Counted from the stretch's first letter, positions 23,834 through 31,859 are shown. The stretch is 37,207 nt of DNA from a virus (IMGVR_UViG_3300046007_003234:1-37207); one strand, 5' to 3'. A program made the numbers and translations. Notes: a model not told the origin generated them from the sequence alone.

Positions 23834-24095
23834 AAGCCCACCTATCTACTTGCTCTTTATTCCACAGACACGCGTAACGCTGATTCATACGCTTCATGTC
23901 TTGTGCAAAGATCTTTTGAAGCGCCGACAACTTGCCCCCTGTTGTCTTCACTTCGATGAACCACGTCTCGCCATTTGGTAAACACACGACGCGATCACTC
24001 ACGCCGCGATGCGATAACGAGTTGAATTTGTAGGCTTCGCCGTCCATAGCGCGGACAGTTTTAACCAAATATTGTTCGATTTCTGATTCGCTCAT
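23808..24095 (-). CDS. VRR-NUC domain nuclease
   Basis: The 95-residue product is almost exactly one VRR-NUC domain. HRGVSDRVVCLPNGETWFIEVK carries the catalytic Asp34 and the E48-x-K50 pair, and KLSALQKIFAQDMKRM gives the conserved Gln and helix. These nucleases act on branched or damaged DNA. Next to an SNF2 helicase, this pairing is common in phages. ATG 24093-24095 has no Shine-Dalgarno, and the candidate promoter places the transcription start about at the ATG, so the mRNA may be leaderless. Confidence 0.9.
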   Translation of the reverse strand: MSESEIEQYLVKTVRAMDGEAYKFNSLSHRGVSDRVVCLPNGETWFIEVKTTGGKLSALQKIFAQDMKRMNQRYACLWNKEQVDRWACEIKTVSR

Positions 24096-24101
24096 AAAAA
24101 A

Positions 24102-24130
24102 GTTATTGCATAATCACAAAAAGTTGTCTA
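24102..24130 (-). promoter_or_regulatory. Candidate leftward sigma70-like promoter
   Basis: On the minus strand TAGACA (24130-24125) and AATAAC (24107-24102) are separated by exactly 17 bases, matching 5/6 and 4/6 of the consensus. Transcription would start near 24095, the first codon of the VRR-NUC gene. It overlaps the inverted repeat at 24112-24138, so a bound protein would block it. Confidence 0.5.
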
Positions 24131-24145
24131 GTGTGATTTGCATAA
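24106..24145. promoter_or_regulatory. Divergent control region with inverted and direct repeats
   Basis: AATCACA (24112-24118) and TGTGATT (24132-24138) form a perfect 7-base inverted repeat with a 13-base spacer containing GTCTAG. A direct repeat TTGCATAA occurs at 24106-24113 and 24138-24145. A weak rightward promoter TTGCAT (24106) / TAGTGT (24129) with 17-base spacing may also be present. The element lies in the 62-base gap between the divergent nuclease genes and looks like an operator. Confidence 0.5.
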
Positions 24146-24157
24146 GGGAGACATTAA

Positions 24158-25255
24158 ATGGCACATTCTACTATCGTTGGGGGTTCTTCAGCAAAGCGCG
24201 TTATTAATTGCCCTGGCAGTGTTGCATTAGTCACTAAAGTTCCGCCGAAGCCTACGTCATCATACGCAGAAGAAGGCACATTCCTGCATGAATGCATGGA
24301 GCGTATACTTAACGGCGAATCAATTGACACGTTTACAGATGCGACTGAGGAACAACTTAATGAGAAACTACGGCCTGCATTCGCCGCGCTCGATGAGATC
24401 GATCCAGAGGGCAAGCTGGAGTTCCAGACTGAAGTTCACGTCGCGTTTCCTGAACCATTACAAGAAGTGTTTGGATCTTGCGACGTGGTTGGTCGCCGTG
24501 GTGATACTGCTATTATTCTTGACTGGAAGTTCGGCAGCGGCGTCTGGGTTGACGCAGAAGAAAACGACCAGCTCATGTTCTACGCAGCCGCAGCCATGCA
24601 CACAGAGAACTGCCGCTGGGCTTTCGAAGGCGTCAACAAAATCGAGTGCATCATCGTCCAGCCCCCTTACGTCAAGGTCTGGGAGACAACCCCCGGACGC
24701 ATCAAAAACTTTGAGCGTGAACTGGTGCGTGCTATTCATTCTGCCATGCGTGAAGACGCCCCTTTAAAACAGGGCGATCATTGTCGCTGGTGCGCTGCTA
24801 AACCTATTTGTCCCTTGATGAACGGCGAGGCTAAACGCGCAGCTAAGATACAACTAAAGCAACTGCCGGATCTTTCAGATGCTCTTAAACTTGCTGATTT
24901 GCTTGAGCCGTGGATTAAAGATGTGCGAGAGCTTGCTCTTCGCAGTATGGAAGAAGGAAAACAAATCACAGATTTTAAACTGGTCTCAAAACGAGCAACA
25001 CGCCAATGGGTGGATGCTGAAGGAGCGCGAGAAGCTCTTGAGCAAATGGGACTGGATATGTCGGAATTGATGGAGACAAAACTCCTATCGGTAGCGCAAG
25101 CGGAAAAGGTGTTGAAAAAGCACAAGCTCGCTTTACCGAAAGAGCATGTTGTGTCCATCTCATCGGGCAACACAATCGCGCCAAAGGATGATCCTAGGCC
25201 GGCGGTGTCGCAACTCAGCCAGAGTCTTCTGGCTTTTAGCAAAATGGAAAGATAG
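24158..25255 (+). CDS. Cas4-like PD-(D/E)XK exonuclease (DUF2800)
   Basis: The 365-residue product matches the DUF2800 phage nuclease family. GTFLHECME (40-48) gives the motif with His44. CDVVGRRGDTAIILDWKFGS gives the metal-binding Asp109 and D122-x-K124. CRWCAAKPIC at about 209-218 (CxxCx5C), together with Cys18, would make a four-Cys Fe-S cluster like that of Cas4/AddB nucleases. The C-terminal 100 residues are helical. Such enzymes resect DNA ends for recombination. AGGGAG lies 8 bases before ATG. It opens the rightward replication unit and is followed by its usual partner gene. Confidence 0.9.
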   Translation: MAHSTIVGGSSAKRVINCPGSVALVTKVPPKPTSSYAEEGTFLHECMERILNGESIDTFTDATEEQLNEKLRPAFAALDEIDPEGKLEFQTEVHVAFPEPLQEVFGSCDVVGRRGDTAIILDWKFGSGVWVDAEENDQLMFYAAAAMHTENCRWAFEGVNKIECIIVQPPYVKVWETTPGRIKNFERELVRAIHSAMREDAPLKQGDHCRWCAAKPICPLMNGEAKRAAKIQLKQLPDLSDALKLADLLEPWIKDVRELALRSMEEGKQITDFKLVSKRATRQWVDAEGAREALEQMGLDMSELMETKLLSVAQAEKVLKKHKLALPKEHVVSISSGNTIAPKDDPRPAVSQLSQSLLAFSKMER

Positions 25256-25258
25256 AAA

Positions 25259-25888
25259 ATGTCAGACTTTGCAAACTTACCGGCAGTCGCTGATTTAGGT
25301 GCAGCTCTTGAAAAGTTCGCGGCAGGTTCGCCTACGCGTCTTAGAGAAGTGTATCTAAAAATGGATAAAACAGGTCATTGGGTTTATGGCGCTGATCAAA
25401 CTGAGATCGAGCCTGACTCACTTTGGGCTATCAATCCATTCTCATTTGTGGAAGGTTTCGTATGTTGGGGCGCGCAGAACACGCCTAACATGGGTAAGCT
25501 TCTCGGTGAGGTCATGGTGCCGCTGGGAAAAGATGAACAAGTTATGCCTGAAGATATTCCTGACTCTAATGGTTGGGAAGAGCAAGTTGGTATATCACTG
25601 CAATGCATTAGCGGAAATGATAAAGGATTATCCGCGCGGTATACAACTAAAACCAAAGGCGGCGTGCCGGAAGTTCGGCGTGTGGCTTTTGAAACAGGCA
25701 TGAACTACAGAATCCGTAAATCGGAACCTGTTCCTATCGTAAAGTTAAAGAGTACTCATTACACTCACAACGGCGGCTATGGGCGCGTGTATACGCCTGT
25801 AATCGAGATCGTAAAGTTCGTGAGCAATGAGACAGAACCTACTGTTGAAGAAGTAACGGAAGCTCCCGTTCGTCGTCGCAGAGGATAA
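25259..25888 (+). CDS. Putative single-strand DNA-binding / recombination partner protein
   Basis: The 209-residue product starts MSDFANLPAVADLGAALEKF and has REVYLKMDKTGHWVYGADQT, EPDSLWAINPFSFVEGFVCWG, KLLGEVMVPLG and, later, STHYTHNGGYGRVYTPVIEI, ending with an Arg-rich tail after an acidic linker. It recurs directly downstream of DUF2800 nucleases, where the partner is often annotated as single-strand DNA binding. That role is inferred from the pairing; no OB-fold motif can be proved by eye. Its stop codon is inside the first arm of an inverted repeat. Confidence 0.72.
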   Translation: MSDFANLPAVADLGAALEKFAAGSPTRLREVYLKMDKTGHWVYGADQTEIEPDSLWAINPFSFVEGFVCWGAQNTPNMGKLLGEVMVPLGKDEQVMPEDIPDSNGWEEQVGISLQCISGNDKGLSARYTTKTKGGVPEVRRVAFETGMNYRIRKSEPVPIVKLKSTHYTHNGGYGRVYTPVIEIVKFVSNETEPTVEEVTEAPVRRRRG

Positions 25889-25917
25889 TCACAACGTCTA
25901 GCCTTGCGTTGTGATTA
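25886..25917 (+). promoter_or_regulatory. Perfect 11-base inverted repeat at gene end
   Basis: TAATCACAACG (25886-25896) and CGTTGTGATTA (25907-25917) are perfect arms around a 10-base loop that starts with TCTAG. The outer AATCACA and TGTGATT sequences and the GTCTAG in the middle repeat those of the element at 24112-24138. It may be an operator copy, an RNA hairpin attenuator, or both. Confidence 0.55.
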
Positions 25918-25920
25918 ACG

Positions 25921-25970
25921 GTGGGGTGGTTACGTCGTTGCAACCACCCCGCTTATCTTTAAATTTTTAT
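25921..25970 (+). terminator. Candidate terminator
   Basis: GGGGTGGTT (25923-25931) pairs perfectly with AACCACCCC (25942-25950), extendable by a G-T and a G-C pair, around a 10-base loop. A T-rich CTTATCTTTAAATTTTTAT follows. It may stop or attenuate transcription after the two recombination genes and so lower expression of the polymerase genes. Confidence 0.65.
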
Positions 25971-25988
25971 CGAAGGATTATACGCGCT

Positions 25989-26267
25989 ATGACTGACATA
26001 GTTGAGCGGCTGCGTAATCGCGCATTAGCCACGGAGATTATAAAAGGTAGTCCAGCTTTGTATAACGACGCTGCCGACGTAATCATAAGCCTTTGCGCTG
26101 AGAATGAGAAGCTGCGTGAAGCGTTGAAGCCGTTTGCGTATAACTATCAAGACAATGGTCTTTCACATTCTATGTTTATATTTGAAATGAAAGATCTGCT
26201 TGCGGCTAAGAAAGCATTGGAGAATGGGGATGATCGACAAAGAAGAAATGAAGAAAATGGTGCATGA
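25989..26267 (+). CDS. Small Ead-like coiled-coil protein
   Basis: ATG 25989 is preceded by GAAGGA; the upstream frame covers the hairpins and is not used. The 92-residue product has DIVERLRNRALATEIIKGSP, LYNDAADVIISLCAENEKLREALKPF, a pattern extremely common in small phage proteins (DAADxIxxLxAENExLREAL), and an acidic-basic tail. Probable coiled coil. Function unknown. It overlaps the next gene by 38 bases. Confidence 0.75.
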   Translation: MTDIVERLRNRALATEIIKGSPALYNDAADVIISLCAENEKLREALKPFAYNYQDNGLSHSMFIFEMKDLLAAKKALENGDDRQRRNEENGA

Positions 26268-26475
26268 CGCTGTTGGATCATATTTTAGCTCTCCAGGTAA
26301 GCTGCATCATGAGATTGAGCGCCTCCGCGCTGAGAACGCGCGGCTGTATGCGCTCTTGGTAGAAGCGCAAGACTACATTGACGACATTTATTTATATATC
26401 GCCATAAGCAAAGAATTAGAAGGCCACGACTTACGCGCCGCAGCCGCCGCTATTCGGGAGAGTGGGGATGAGTAG
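26230..26475 (+). CDS. Small coiled-coil phage protein
   Basis: I chose ATG 26230 (after GAATGGGG) rather than upstream starts inside the previous gene. The 81-residue product includes EIERLRAENARLYALLVEAQ, a leucine-zipper-like helix, then DYIDDIYLYIAISKELEGHD and AAAAIRESGDE. It is a paralogue-like companion of the preceding gene in architecture (acidic helix with RAENARL). Function unknown. It overlaps the next gene by eight bases. Confidence 0.65.
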   Translation: MIDKEEMKKMVHDAVGSYFSSPGKLHHEIERLRAENARLYALLVEAQDYIDDIYLYIAISKELEGHDLRAAAAAIRESGDE

Positions 26476-26596
26476 TTTTTTGTTATGGATGATAGCAGGT
26501 GCACCGTTCATTGTAGCATCAGTGGTTCTCACTGTTTTGGCGATGTCGTTTGTTGGTGCTCTGGTTTTCACGATATATGATGTGTGGAGGAACTGA
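26468..26596 (+). CDS. Membrane peptide, 42 aa
   Basis: ATG 26468 has GTGGGG just upstream and the frame ends at TGA 26594-26596. The product is MSSFLLWMIAGAPFIVASVV followed by LTVLAMSFVGALVFTIYDVW and RN: nearly all hydrophobic, one long or two short membrane helices. Its stop overlaps the next ATG as TGATG. It is too short for the usual gene cut-offs, but the tight packing supports it. Function unknown. Confidence 0.6.
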   Translation: MSSFLLWMIAGAPFIVASVVLTVLAMSFVGALVFTIYDVWRN

Positions 26597-26772
26597 TGAG
26601 TGACGAAGAGACACGACTAAAGCAACTGATGGGCGATCTACTGTTCACCATTAAACAATACTCCGACAAACATGAGAAACCAGATGAGATACTTTTTGTT
26701 CTTGACCGCATCGTTGACGCTTATCGCACAGCCTTTGAAGGCACAGGAAGTGGAGACGCCAAGATTCACTGA
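26596..26772 (+). CDS. Small acidic protein, 58 aa
   Basis: ATG 26596 overlaps the preceding stop and has GGAGG about seven bases upstream; an in-frame ATG at 26584 is inside the previous gene. The product begins MSDEETRLKQLMGDLLFTIK and continues with an acidic-basic helix, DRIVDAYRTAFEG. It looks like one or two helices. The last 101 bases are shared with the secreted protein gene in another frame. No family recognised. Confidence 0.6.
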   Translation: MSDEETRLKQLMGDLLFTIKQYSDKHEKPDEILFVLDRIVDAYRTAFEGTGSGDAKIH

Positions 26773-26911
26773 AATGAACTACGGCGAACAGACCTTCATC
26801 TACGACCGCAACGGGCGCATGGTCGCTGCGGGCGTAGGCGATGAGTATGGCATGTATTACAGCAACCGCTACGGCCAGACTATCGGCACAAGATATGATG
26901 CGCCAAAATGA
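26672..26911 (+). CDS. Predicted secreted or periplasmic small protein
   Basis: The 79-residue product starts MRNQMRYFLFLTASLTLIAQ, then PLKAQE: a Sec signal peptide with a cleavage site near AQPLKA-Q. The mature 53 residues (ETPRFTEMNYGEQTFIYDRN, then GRMVAAGVGDEYGMYYSNRYG) are polar, aromatic and beta-like. An ATG at 26684 would give a shorter, equally plausible signal peptide. It overlaps the previous gene by 101 bases and the polymerase gene by four. A phage protein exported in the replication phase could alter the host envelope, for instance to exclude other phages; that is speculation. Confidence 0.6.
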   Translation: MRNQMRYFLFLTASLTLIAQPLKAQEVETPRFTEMNYGEQTFIYDRNGRMVAAGVGDEYGMYYSNRYGQTIGTRYDAPK

Positions 26912-28800
26912 TCTGGCTCGATTTTGAAACGCGGAGCGAGTGCGATCTAAAATCGATGGGCGTGTATAACTACGCCCGTCACCCCACAACAGAAGTGTTG
27001 TGTATGTCCTACGCATACAACGACGAGCCTGTGCAGACGTGGCGTCCAGGCGAGCCGTTCCCACGTTTGAACGGTCAGATCCGCGCTCATAACGCAGCGT
27101 TTGAGCGTCTGATCTTTTGGCATGTGTTAGACAAACAGATCCCGCTTGAACAGTTCTACTGCACCGCGTCGCAAGCGAGAGCGAACTGTGCGCCAGGATC
27201 GCTCGAAGACGTCGCGCGCTTTGCTGGCACAAGCATGCGTAAAGATCACCGAGGCAACTACTTGGTGCGTAAGCTCTGCATCCCGCCATTCAGCGATGAT
27301 GTGCGTTTACTGCAAGAGCTGGTAGAATATTGCGAACAAGACGTGCGTACAATGCGCGCGGCATCTAAGGCGATGCGGGAACTGACAGATGAAGAGCTGG
27401 CAGATTATCATACTAATGAGCGGATCAATGATCGCGGCGTCTTGGTTGACGTATTTCTATGCCAAGCGGCGGTTCGATTTGCGGCTGATGAACTACAGGA
27501 AATCGAACGAATCGTTCGTGAGGTTACGAACGGCGAGATTACATCAGTCCGAAGCCCTAAGATGCGACAATGGGTTCAAGATCGTGTCGGCCCCGCAGCC
27601 CTCAAGCTCATGGAGCGAGACGACAAGTATAGTATCGACAAGACGGCGCGTGCAAATCTATTGGCGATGGACGATCCTGAAGAAGTGCCGCCAGATGTTG
27701 CCGACGTTATACAGTGCGCTGACGATCTTTGGGCGTCTTCTGTAGCAAAGTTCAAGCGCCTTAACGATCTTGCCGGCGATGACCATAGAGTGCGCGGCGC
27801 GTTCGTATTCGCAGGTGGCAGCGCAACAGGCCGCGCTAGTTCGTACGGCGCGCAGGTGCATAACTTTACGCGTGTCTGTGCCGAAGATCCAGAGGCTGTG
27901 CGTCATGCGATGGTGCGCGGTCATAAGATCGTGCCTAAGTTCGGCAAGCGCGTCACTGATGTGCTCAAAGGTATGTTACGTCCTGCGATGATTCCGGCCA
28001 AGGGTCATCAGTTCGTCGTCGCCGATTGGGCGTCCATAGAAGCCCGTGTTACTCCGTGGTTGTCCATGAATGGTGATGACAAGCTCGCGTTATTTAATTC
28101 TGGACAAGATGTGTATAAGTTCAACGCATCAAAAACCTTTGGTTGTGCAATAGAAGATGTGACAAAAGACCAACGCCAGGTTGGTAAAGTGCAAGAGCTT
28201 GCGTGTGGCTTTGCCGGTGGTGTCGGCGCGTTCGCTGCGATGGGTCGTGTGTACGGAATCAATATGCCGGAAGACGAAGCCAGACGCATGGTAAACGCCT
28301 GGAGACTCGCAAATAAATGGTCAATTCCGTTTTGGAATGACATCGAGATGGCGTACACAAGAGCGCTGGCTCGCCCAGGCGAAATATTTAGCGCGGGTAG
28401 AATTAAATACTTGTTTCGCGGTCAGCATCTTTGGTATGCTCTCCCTTCGGGTCGCGTTCTTTGTTATCCCTATGCGCGGTTTGAAGATGACGAAAGCATA
28501 ACCTATGCAAAGGCATCTTGGAAACCAGCCGCAGACGCAAAGGAATGGCCCCGTGCACGGCTATGGCGTGGGCTTGCATGTGAGAATGTAACCCAAGCAG
28601 TTGCAAATGATTTATTAAGGTACAGTCTACGAAATTTAAATAATGTTGTGCTTCATGTGCATGACGAAATAGTTGTCGAATCAGATGAGCCGGAAATAGC
28701 AAGGGAGGCTATGGTTCGTGTGATGACAACGCCGCCAGATTGGGCGGTTGGATTACCACTCGCCGTTGAGGCTAATATTATGGGGCGTTATGGAAAATAG
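26908..28800 (+). CDS. Family A DNA polymerase with 3'-5' exonuclease
   Basis: The 630-residue enzyme has all expected motifs. Exonuclease: DFET at 5-8 (ExoI), HNAAFE at 61-66 (ExoII), YCEQD at 141-145 (ExoIII). Polymerase: motif A DWASIEAR near 373-380, motif B region RQVGKVQELACGFAGGVGAF near 423-442, motif C HVHDEIVVE near 583-591. There is no 5'-3' exonuclease domain, as usual for phage PolA-like enzymes. It is the replicative polymerase. Its frame overlaps the primase-helicase start by 11 bases. Confidence 0.95.
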   Translation: MIWLDFETRSECDLKSMGVYNYARHPTTEVLCMSYAYNDEPVQTWRPGEPFPRLNGQIRAHNAAFERLIFWHVLDKQIPLEQFYCTASQARANCAPGSLEDVARFAGTSMRKDHRGNYLVRKLCIPPFSDDVRLLQELVEYCEQDVRTMRAASKAMRELTDEELADYHTNERINDRGVLVDVFLCQAAVRFAADELQEIERIVREVTNGEITSVRSPKMRQWVQDRVGPAALKLMERDDKYSIDKTARANLLAMDDPEEVPPDVADVIQCADDLWASSVAKFKRLNDLAGDDHRVRGAFVFAGGSATGRASSYGAQVHNFTRVCAEDPEAVRHAMVRGHKIVPKFGKRVTDVLKGMLRPAMIPAKGHQFVVADWASIEARVTPWLSMNGDDKLALFNSGQDVYKFNASKTFGCAIEDVTKDQRQVGKVQELACGFAGGVGAFAAMGRVYGINMPEDEARRMVNAWRLANKWSIPFWNDIEMAYTRALARPGEIFSAGRIKYLFRGQHLWYALPSGRVLCYPYARFEDDESITYAKASWKPAADAKEWPRARLWRGLACENVTQAVANDLLRYSLRNLNNVVLHVHDEIVVESDEPEIAREAMVRVMTTPPDWAVGLPLAVEANIMGRYGK

Positions 28801-31087
28801 AATCTTAGACTATGTGATTAGTCTTGCCGAGATCGGCGAAACGCCGCTCATCGTGCGTCAAATTCCACTTATGCGTGGTGGAGTTCATCAACAATATTTG
28901 GACGGGTCTTATAAATATACATGGCCCGCTTACTTGCCAGCGCATAAGCGCAAGAAAGGCGAGGCGTGGTATATTAATACAGGTTCTTTTATTGTTGAGC
29001 GATTAAAAGACCGCATAAGCGCCGCGACATCAAACTGCGAATATGTGTTGTTTATGATGTTGGACGATATTGGCACCAAGTCCAAGATACCGCCGCTCAA
29101 GCCGACATGGATCGTTGAGACAAGCCCAGGCAATTTTCAATGGTGCTACGCGTTTAGAGAACAACCTACAGTAGGAGAATATTGTGCAGCCATTACCGCT
29201 ATCGCCGACGCTGGTTATACCGACAAGGGCGCTACTAATGCTGTGCGTAATTGCCGCTTGCCTGGTTCAGTTAATCTAAAGCCAGGACGCGATGCATTTA
29301 CTTGTGTAGAAATAGAATTTAATCCTATAGACTACACGTTAAAAGAAATATGCGACGCGCTCGGCGTTGTGCCAGGTGAAGCGTCTACGTCAACTTATAA
29401 ATCAATTACTGTAGAAGATACCGGCGTTGATAACGTAATGACGTGGCTCAACGAGCAAGGGCTTGTTCTGTCGCGTCCTAATCCTGCGGGGTGGATGGGC
29501 GTTGTATGTCCTAACCACGAAGAGCATAGCGATGGACAGATCGAGGGTCGGTATAAACCATTAGATAGATCTTATTGCTGTAAACACGCGCATTGCGAGC
29601 ATCTTAACAGCGAAGCTTTTCTTACCTGGGTCGCCGACAATGGTGGCCCGCGCGAGCGCCAAGGTATCCGAGGCGATCTTATTGCAAATGAATTTAAAGC
29701 AATGTTCGAAGGCATCAAGCCTAATGAGTTCTACCCAGATGTCGCGGCTGAACGCGTCGCGCAGGTAGATCGAGAAGAGGCTGGGCGTGTTGAGCGCGGT
29801 GGCTGGTATGAGCGCTTTGCATACATCGTGGATGATGACGCTTACTTCGACATGACAACGCGCAACGAGATCTCGCGCGGTTCTTTCAATGCTATCTTTC
29901 GTCATATTAACTGCACATCAGTGCATAACCCCAAGCGCCGCATCGAGGCGTCTGTTTGCTTTGACGAGAACAGACAAGAGCATAAAGCAAAATTATTGAA
30001 AGGCTTAACCTATGCGGCAGGTGAAAAGATCTTGGTGCATAAAGATGGCGAAGTCTATGGCAATAGATGGCGAGATGCACGTCCCACTGTCGCACGAACA
30101 CCTAGCGATATATCTCGCTTTACAGCCCATTGTGAACGATTGGTGGCTGATGAGGTTGAACGAAACCATTGCTACGACGTTATGGCGTTTAAGCTCCAAC
30201 ACCCAGAAGTAAAAGTAAATCACGCCGTGTTGCATGGCGGCGATGAGGGCAGCGGCAAAGATACAATGTGGGCTCCGTTCATCTGGTCTGTCTGCGGCCC
30301 GAACAATCACAATTGGGGTATCATCGATAACGAGAGCCTCTCGTCGCAGTGGGGCTATCAGCTAGAGAGCGAGATCCTTATCCTGAACGAGCTACGCGAG
30401 CCGGAGGCCCGTGAGCGCCGCGCTCTGGCTAACAAGCTCAAGCCCATTATCGCCGCGCCGCCTGACATGCTGCCCATTAACCGCAAGGGGCTGCATCCTT
30501 ATGAGATGATCAACCGGCTGCTTGTGCTCGCGTTTACCAACGATCCGATTCCGATCTCTATCCCGTCACAAGACCGCCGCTGGTTCTGCCTATGGTCTAC
30601 CGCGCCGCGTATGACACCGGCAGAGGCGCGAGAGATCTGGGCGTGGTATAAGGCTGGTGGCTTCGAGGCTATCGCTGCTTGGCTCTACGCGCGCGATGTG
30701 AGCAAGTTTAACCCTACCGCTGCGCCGCCTATTACTGATTTCAAACTTTCGCTTGTTGAGCATGGCATGTCTATGGCCGAGAGCTTTATCGTCGAGATGG
30801 CGCGCGGTCGTAAGGGCGATTTTGCAGCCGGTGTTATTGGTGGCCCATTTCACGACATCTGCGGGCGCTTGAGCGTCCAGGCCGGCAATAGCATCAAGGT
30901 GCCACAGGCAGCGCTCTTGCATGCGCTTAAGGAGGCCGGCTGGATCGATTGCGGTCGGTTGCACTCAGGTAAGCACCAGACCAAGCGTCATGTGTTCTGC
31001 GCGCCAAATATGACCAGTTACAGCAATACCGAACTTCGCAACATGTGCGAACCAACCCCAACACCAACTCTACAGGTAGTGAAATGA
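28790..31087 (+). CDS. Primase-helicase (RepB-like primase plus SF3-like helicase, DUF5906)
   Basis: I set the start at ATG 28790; an upstream ATG at 28748 lies inside the polymerase gene. The 765-residue product has a primase-like N-terminal domain (VLFMMLDDIGTKSKI, WIVETSPGNFQWCYAF, RNCRLPGSVNLKPG at about 85-165), a Cys/His cluster near 240-285 (CPNHEEHSDG, then CCKHAHCEHL) that may be a zinc site, and a helicase domain with Walker A GGDEGSGKDTMWAPF near 481, ILILNELREPEAR and LVLAFTNDPIPI with QDRRWFCLW. This is the usual fused primer synthesis and unwinding enzyme of such phages. Confidence 0.9.
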   Translation: MENRILDYVISLAEIGETPLIVRQIPLMRGGVHQQYLDGSYKYTWPAYLPAHKRKKGEAWYINTGSFIVERLKDRISAATSNCEYVLFMMLDDIGTKSKIPPLKPTWIVETSPGNFQWCYAFREQPTVGEYCAAITAIADAGYTDKGATNAVRNCRLPGSVNLKPGRDAFTCVEIEFNPIDYTLKEICDALGVVPGEASTSTYKSITVEDTGVDNVMTWLNEQGLVLSRPNPAGWMGVVCPNHEEHSDGQIEGRYKPLDRSYCCKHAHCEHLNSEAFLTWVADNGGPRERQGIRGDLIANEFKAMFEGIKPNEFYPDVAAERVAQVDREEAGRVERGGWYERFAYIVDDDAYFDMTTRNEISRGSFNAIFRHINCTSVHNPKRRIEASVCFDENRQEHKAKLLKGLTYAAGEKILVHKDGEVYGNRWRDARPTVARTPSDISRFTAHCERLVADEVERNHCYDVMAFKLQHPEVKVNHAVLHGGDEGSGKDTMWAPFIWSVCGPNNHNWGIIDNESLSSQWGYQLESEILILNELREPEARERRALANKLKPIIAAPPDMLPINRKGLHPYEMINRLLVLAFTNDPIPISIPSQDRRWFCLWSTAPRMTPAEAREIWAWYKAGGFEAIAAWLYARDVSKFNPTAAPPITDFKLSLVEHGMSMAESFIVEMARGRKGDFAAGVIGGPFHDICGRLSVQAGNSIKVPQAALLHALKEAGWIDCGRLHSGKHQTKRHVFCAPNMTSYSNTELRNMCEPTPTPTLQVVK

Positions 31088-31278
31088 GCGCTATACATGC
31101 CCTAAAAGATCCGTCCCGTCTAACGCCGGCAGAAGAGAAAATCTACGCGCTGATGCAGCAAGGTTTGACCGGCAAGCAGATAGCTGAGAGAATAGGCTCT
31201 GGTGGAGCGGGAGCGATGAACTGCCGCATCAAGGTTATACGAGAAAAGCTTGCTACGCGCCTTATGCCTACTGGTTAG
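31084..31278 (+). CDS. Small LuxR-type helix-turn-helix protein
   Basis: ATG 31084 overlaps the primase stop (ATGA). The 64-residue product is almost only a helix-turn-helix: LTPAEEKIYALMQQGLTGKQ, IAERIGSGGAGAMNCRIKVI, REKL, which follows the LuxR/GerE pattern (LTxxExxIxxLxxxGxxxKxIAxxLxxxxxTVxxxxxxIxxKL). It is the clearest candidate for a phage transcription regulator in the window. No sensor or dimerisation domain. Targets unknown. Confidence 0.82.
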   Translation: MSAIHALKDPSRLTPAEEKIYALMQQGLTGKQIAERIGSGGAGAMNCRIKVIREKLATRLMPTG

Positions 31279-31305
31279 GGTTACCGTTTTATGGATGCTT
31301 TTCAT

Positions 31306-31330
31306 TTGGTTCTTTATTGAGAACCGAAAG
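31306..31330 (+). other. Small hairpin between HTH gene and next gene
   Basis: GGTTCT (31308-31313) and AGAACC (31320-31325) are perfect arms with a 6-base loop; flanking T/A bases extend the stem with one wobble. No T-run follows, so it is not a clear terminator. It lies in the 62-base gap 31279-31340 and could affect translation of the next gene. Confidence 0.3.
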
Positions 31331-31340
31331 AGGGTAGGTA

Positions 31341-31829
31341 ATGGTTGACGAGATTTCACGGTTTATGATTAGGGGCAAGCCTTACTATGACATGACCAAA
31401 GAAGAGTTCGATGATCTAGCCAAAGAAAAATTGAAGGGCGTGAAGTATAACACGCGCACCAAGGACGATGGCGATTATGCCCTTAACGCGATGTACATGG
31501 CTCAATTGGCGCTAGATCGCGGCGTTCCTATGTACCAGCCTATGGGGCCAAACCGCACATACAGTGATCAGCAATATCTCGACACGCTCGCGCAACAGCC
31601 GCCCACTAATAAGCTTTTCACGCCCCAACAGGACGTAGATGCGCGCGCCGCCCTGGCAGCGCAGCGAGCTATGTTCCAGAACGCCCTACACGGTCAACAG
31701 GCGTTCTCTAACCCTGGGGCTGGGCCTGTATATGGCATGGACTATACGCAATACGCTCCCGTGGCGCGCAATAGCATGCTGTCCTATTTACAGCCCTATC
31801 TAGAGCGCTTTGGGCTATACCAAAAATAA
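31341..31829 (+). CDS. Hypothetical phage protein, 162 aa
   Basis: ATG 31341 follows GAGGGTAGGTA. The product begins MVDEISRFMIRGKPYYDMTK and is rich in Gln, Ala, Tyr and Pro, with NAMYMAQLALDRGVPMYQP and NALHGQQAFSNPGAGPVYGM, ending LQPYLERFGLYQK. I do not recognise the family. The Gln/Pro/Tyr-rich, probably extended composition resembles minor virion proteins more than enzymes, although the gene lies at the end of the replication unit. A strong terminator follows immediately. Confidence 0.7.
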   Translation: MVDEISRFMIRGKPYYDMTKEEFDDLAKEKLKGVKYNTRTKDDGDYALNAMYMAQLALDRGVPMYQPMGPNRTYSDQQYLDTLAQQPPTNKLFTPQQDVDARAALAAQRAMFQNALHGQQAFSNPGAGPVYGMDYTQYAPVARNSMLSYLQPYLERFGLYQK

Positions 31830-31859
31830 GCCCTCTAGCTATGGGGGCAGCTAGAGGGC
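31830..31859. terminator. Bidirectional terminator between convergent units
   Basis: GCCCTCTAGCT (31830-31840) and AGCTAGAGGGC (31849-31859) are perfect 11-base arms around an 8-base loop. It starts one base after the stop of the rightward unit and faces the leftward gene cluster. There is no clear U-run on the plus side, while on the minus side the stem is followed by TTATTTTTG, a good U-rich tail. It probably terminates leftward transcription best. Confidence 0.75.

Noticed and set aside
31295-31348. A 17-codon frame (MLFIWFFIENRKRVGNG).
   Set aside because: It has no ribosome binding site and covers the hairpin and the ribosome site of the next gene.
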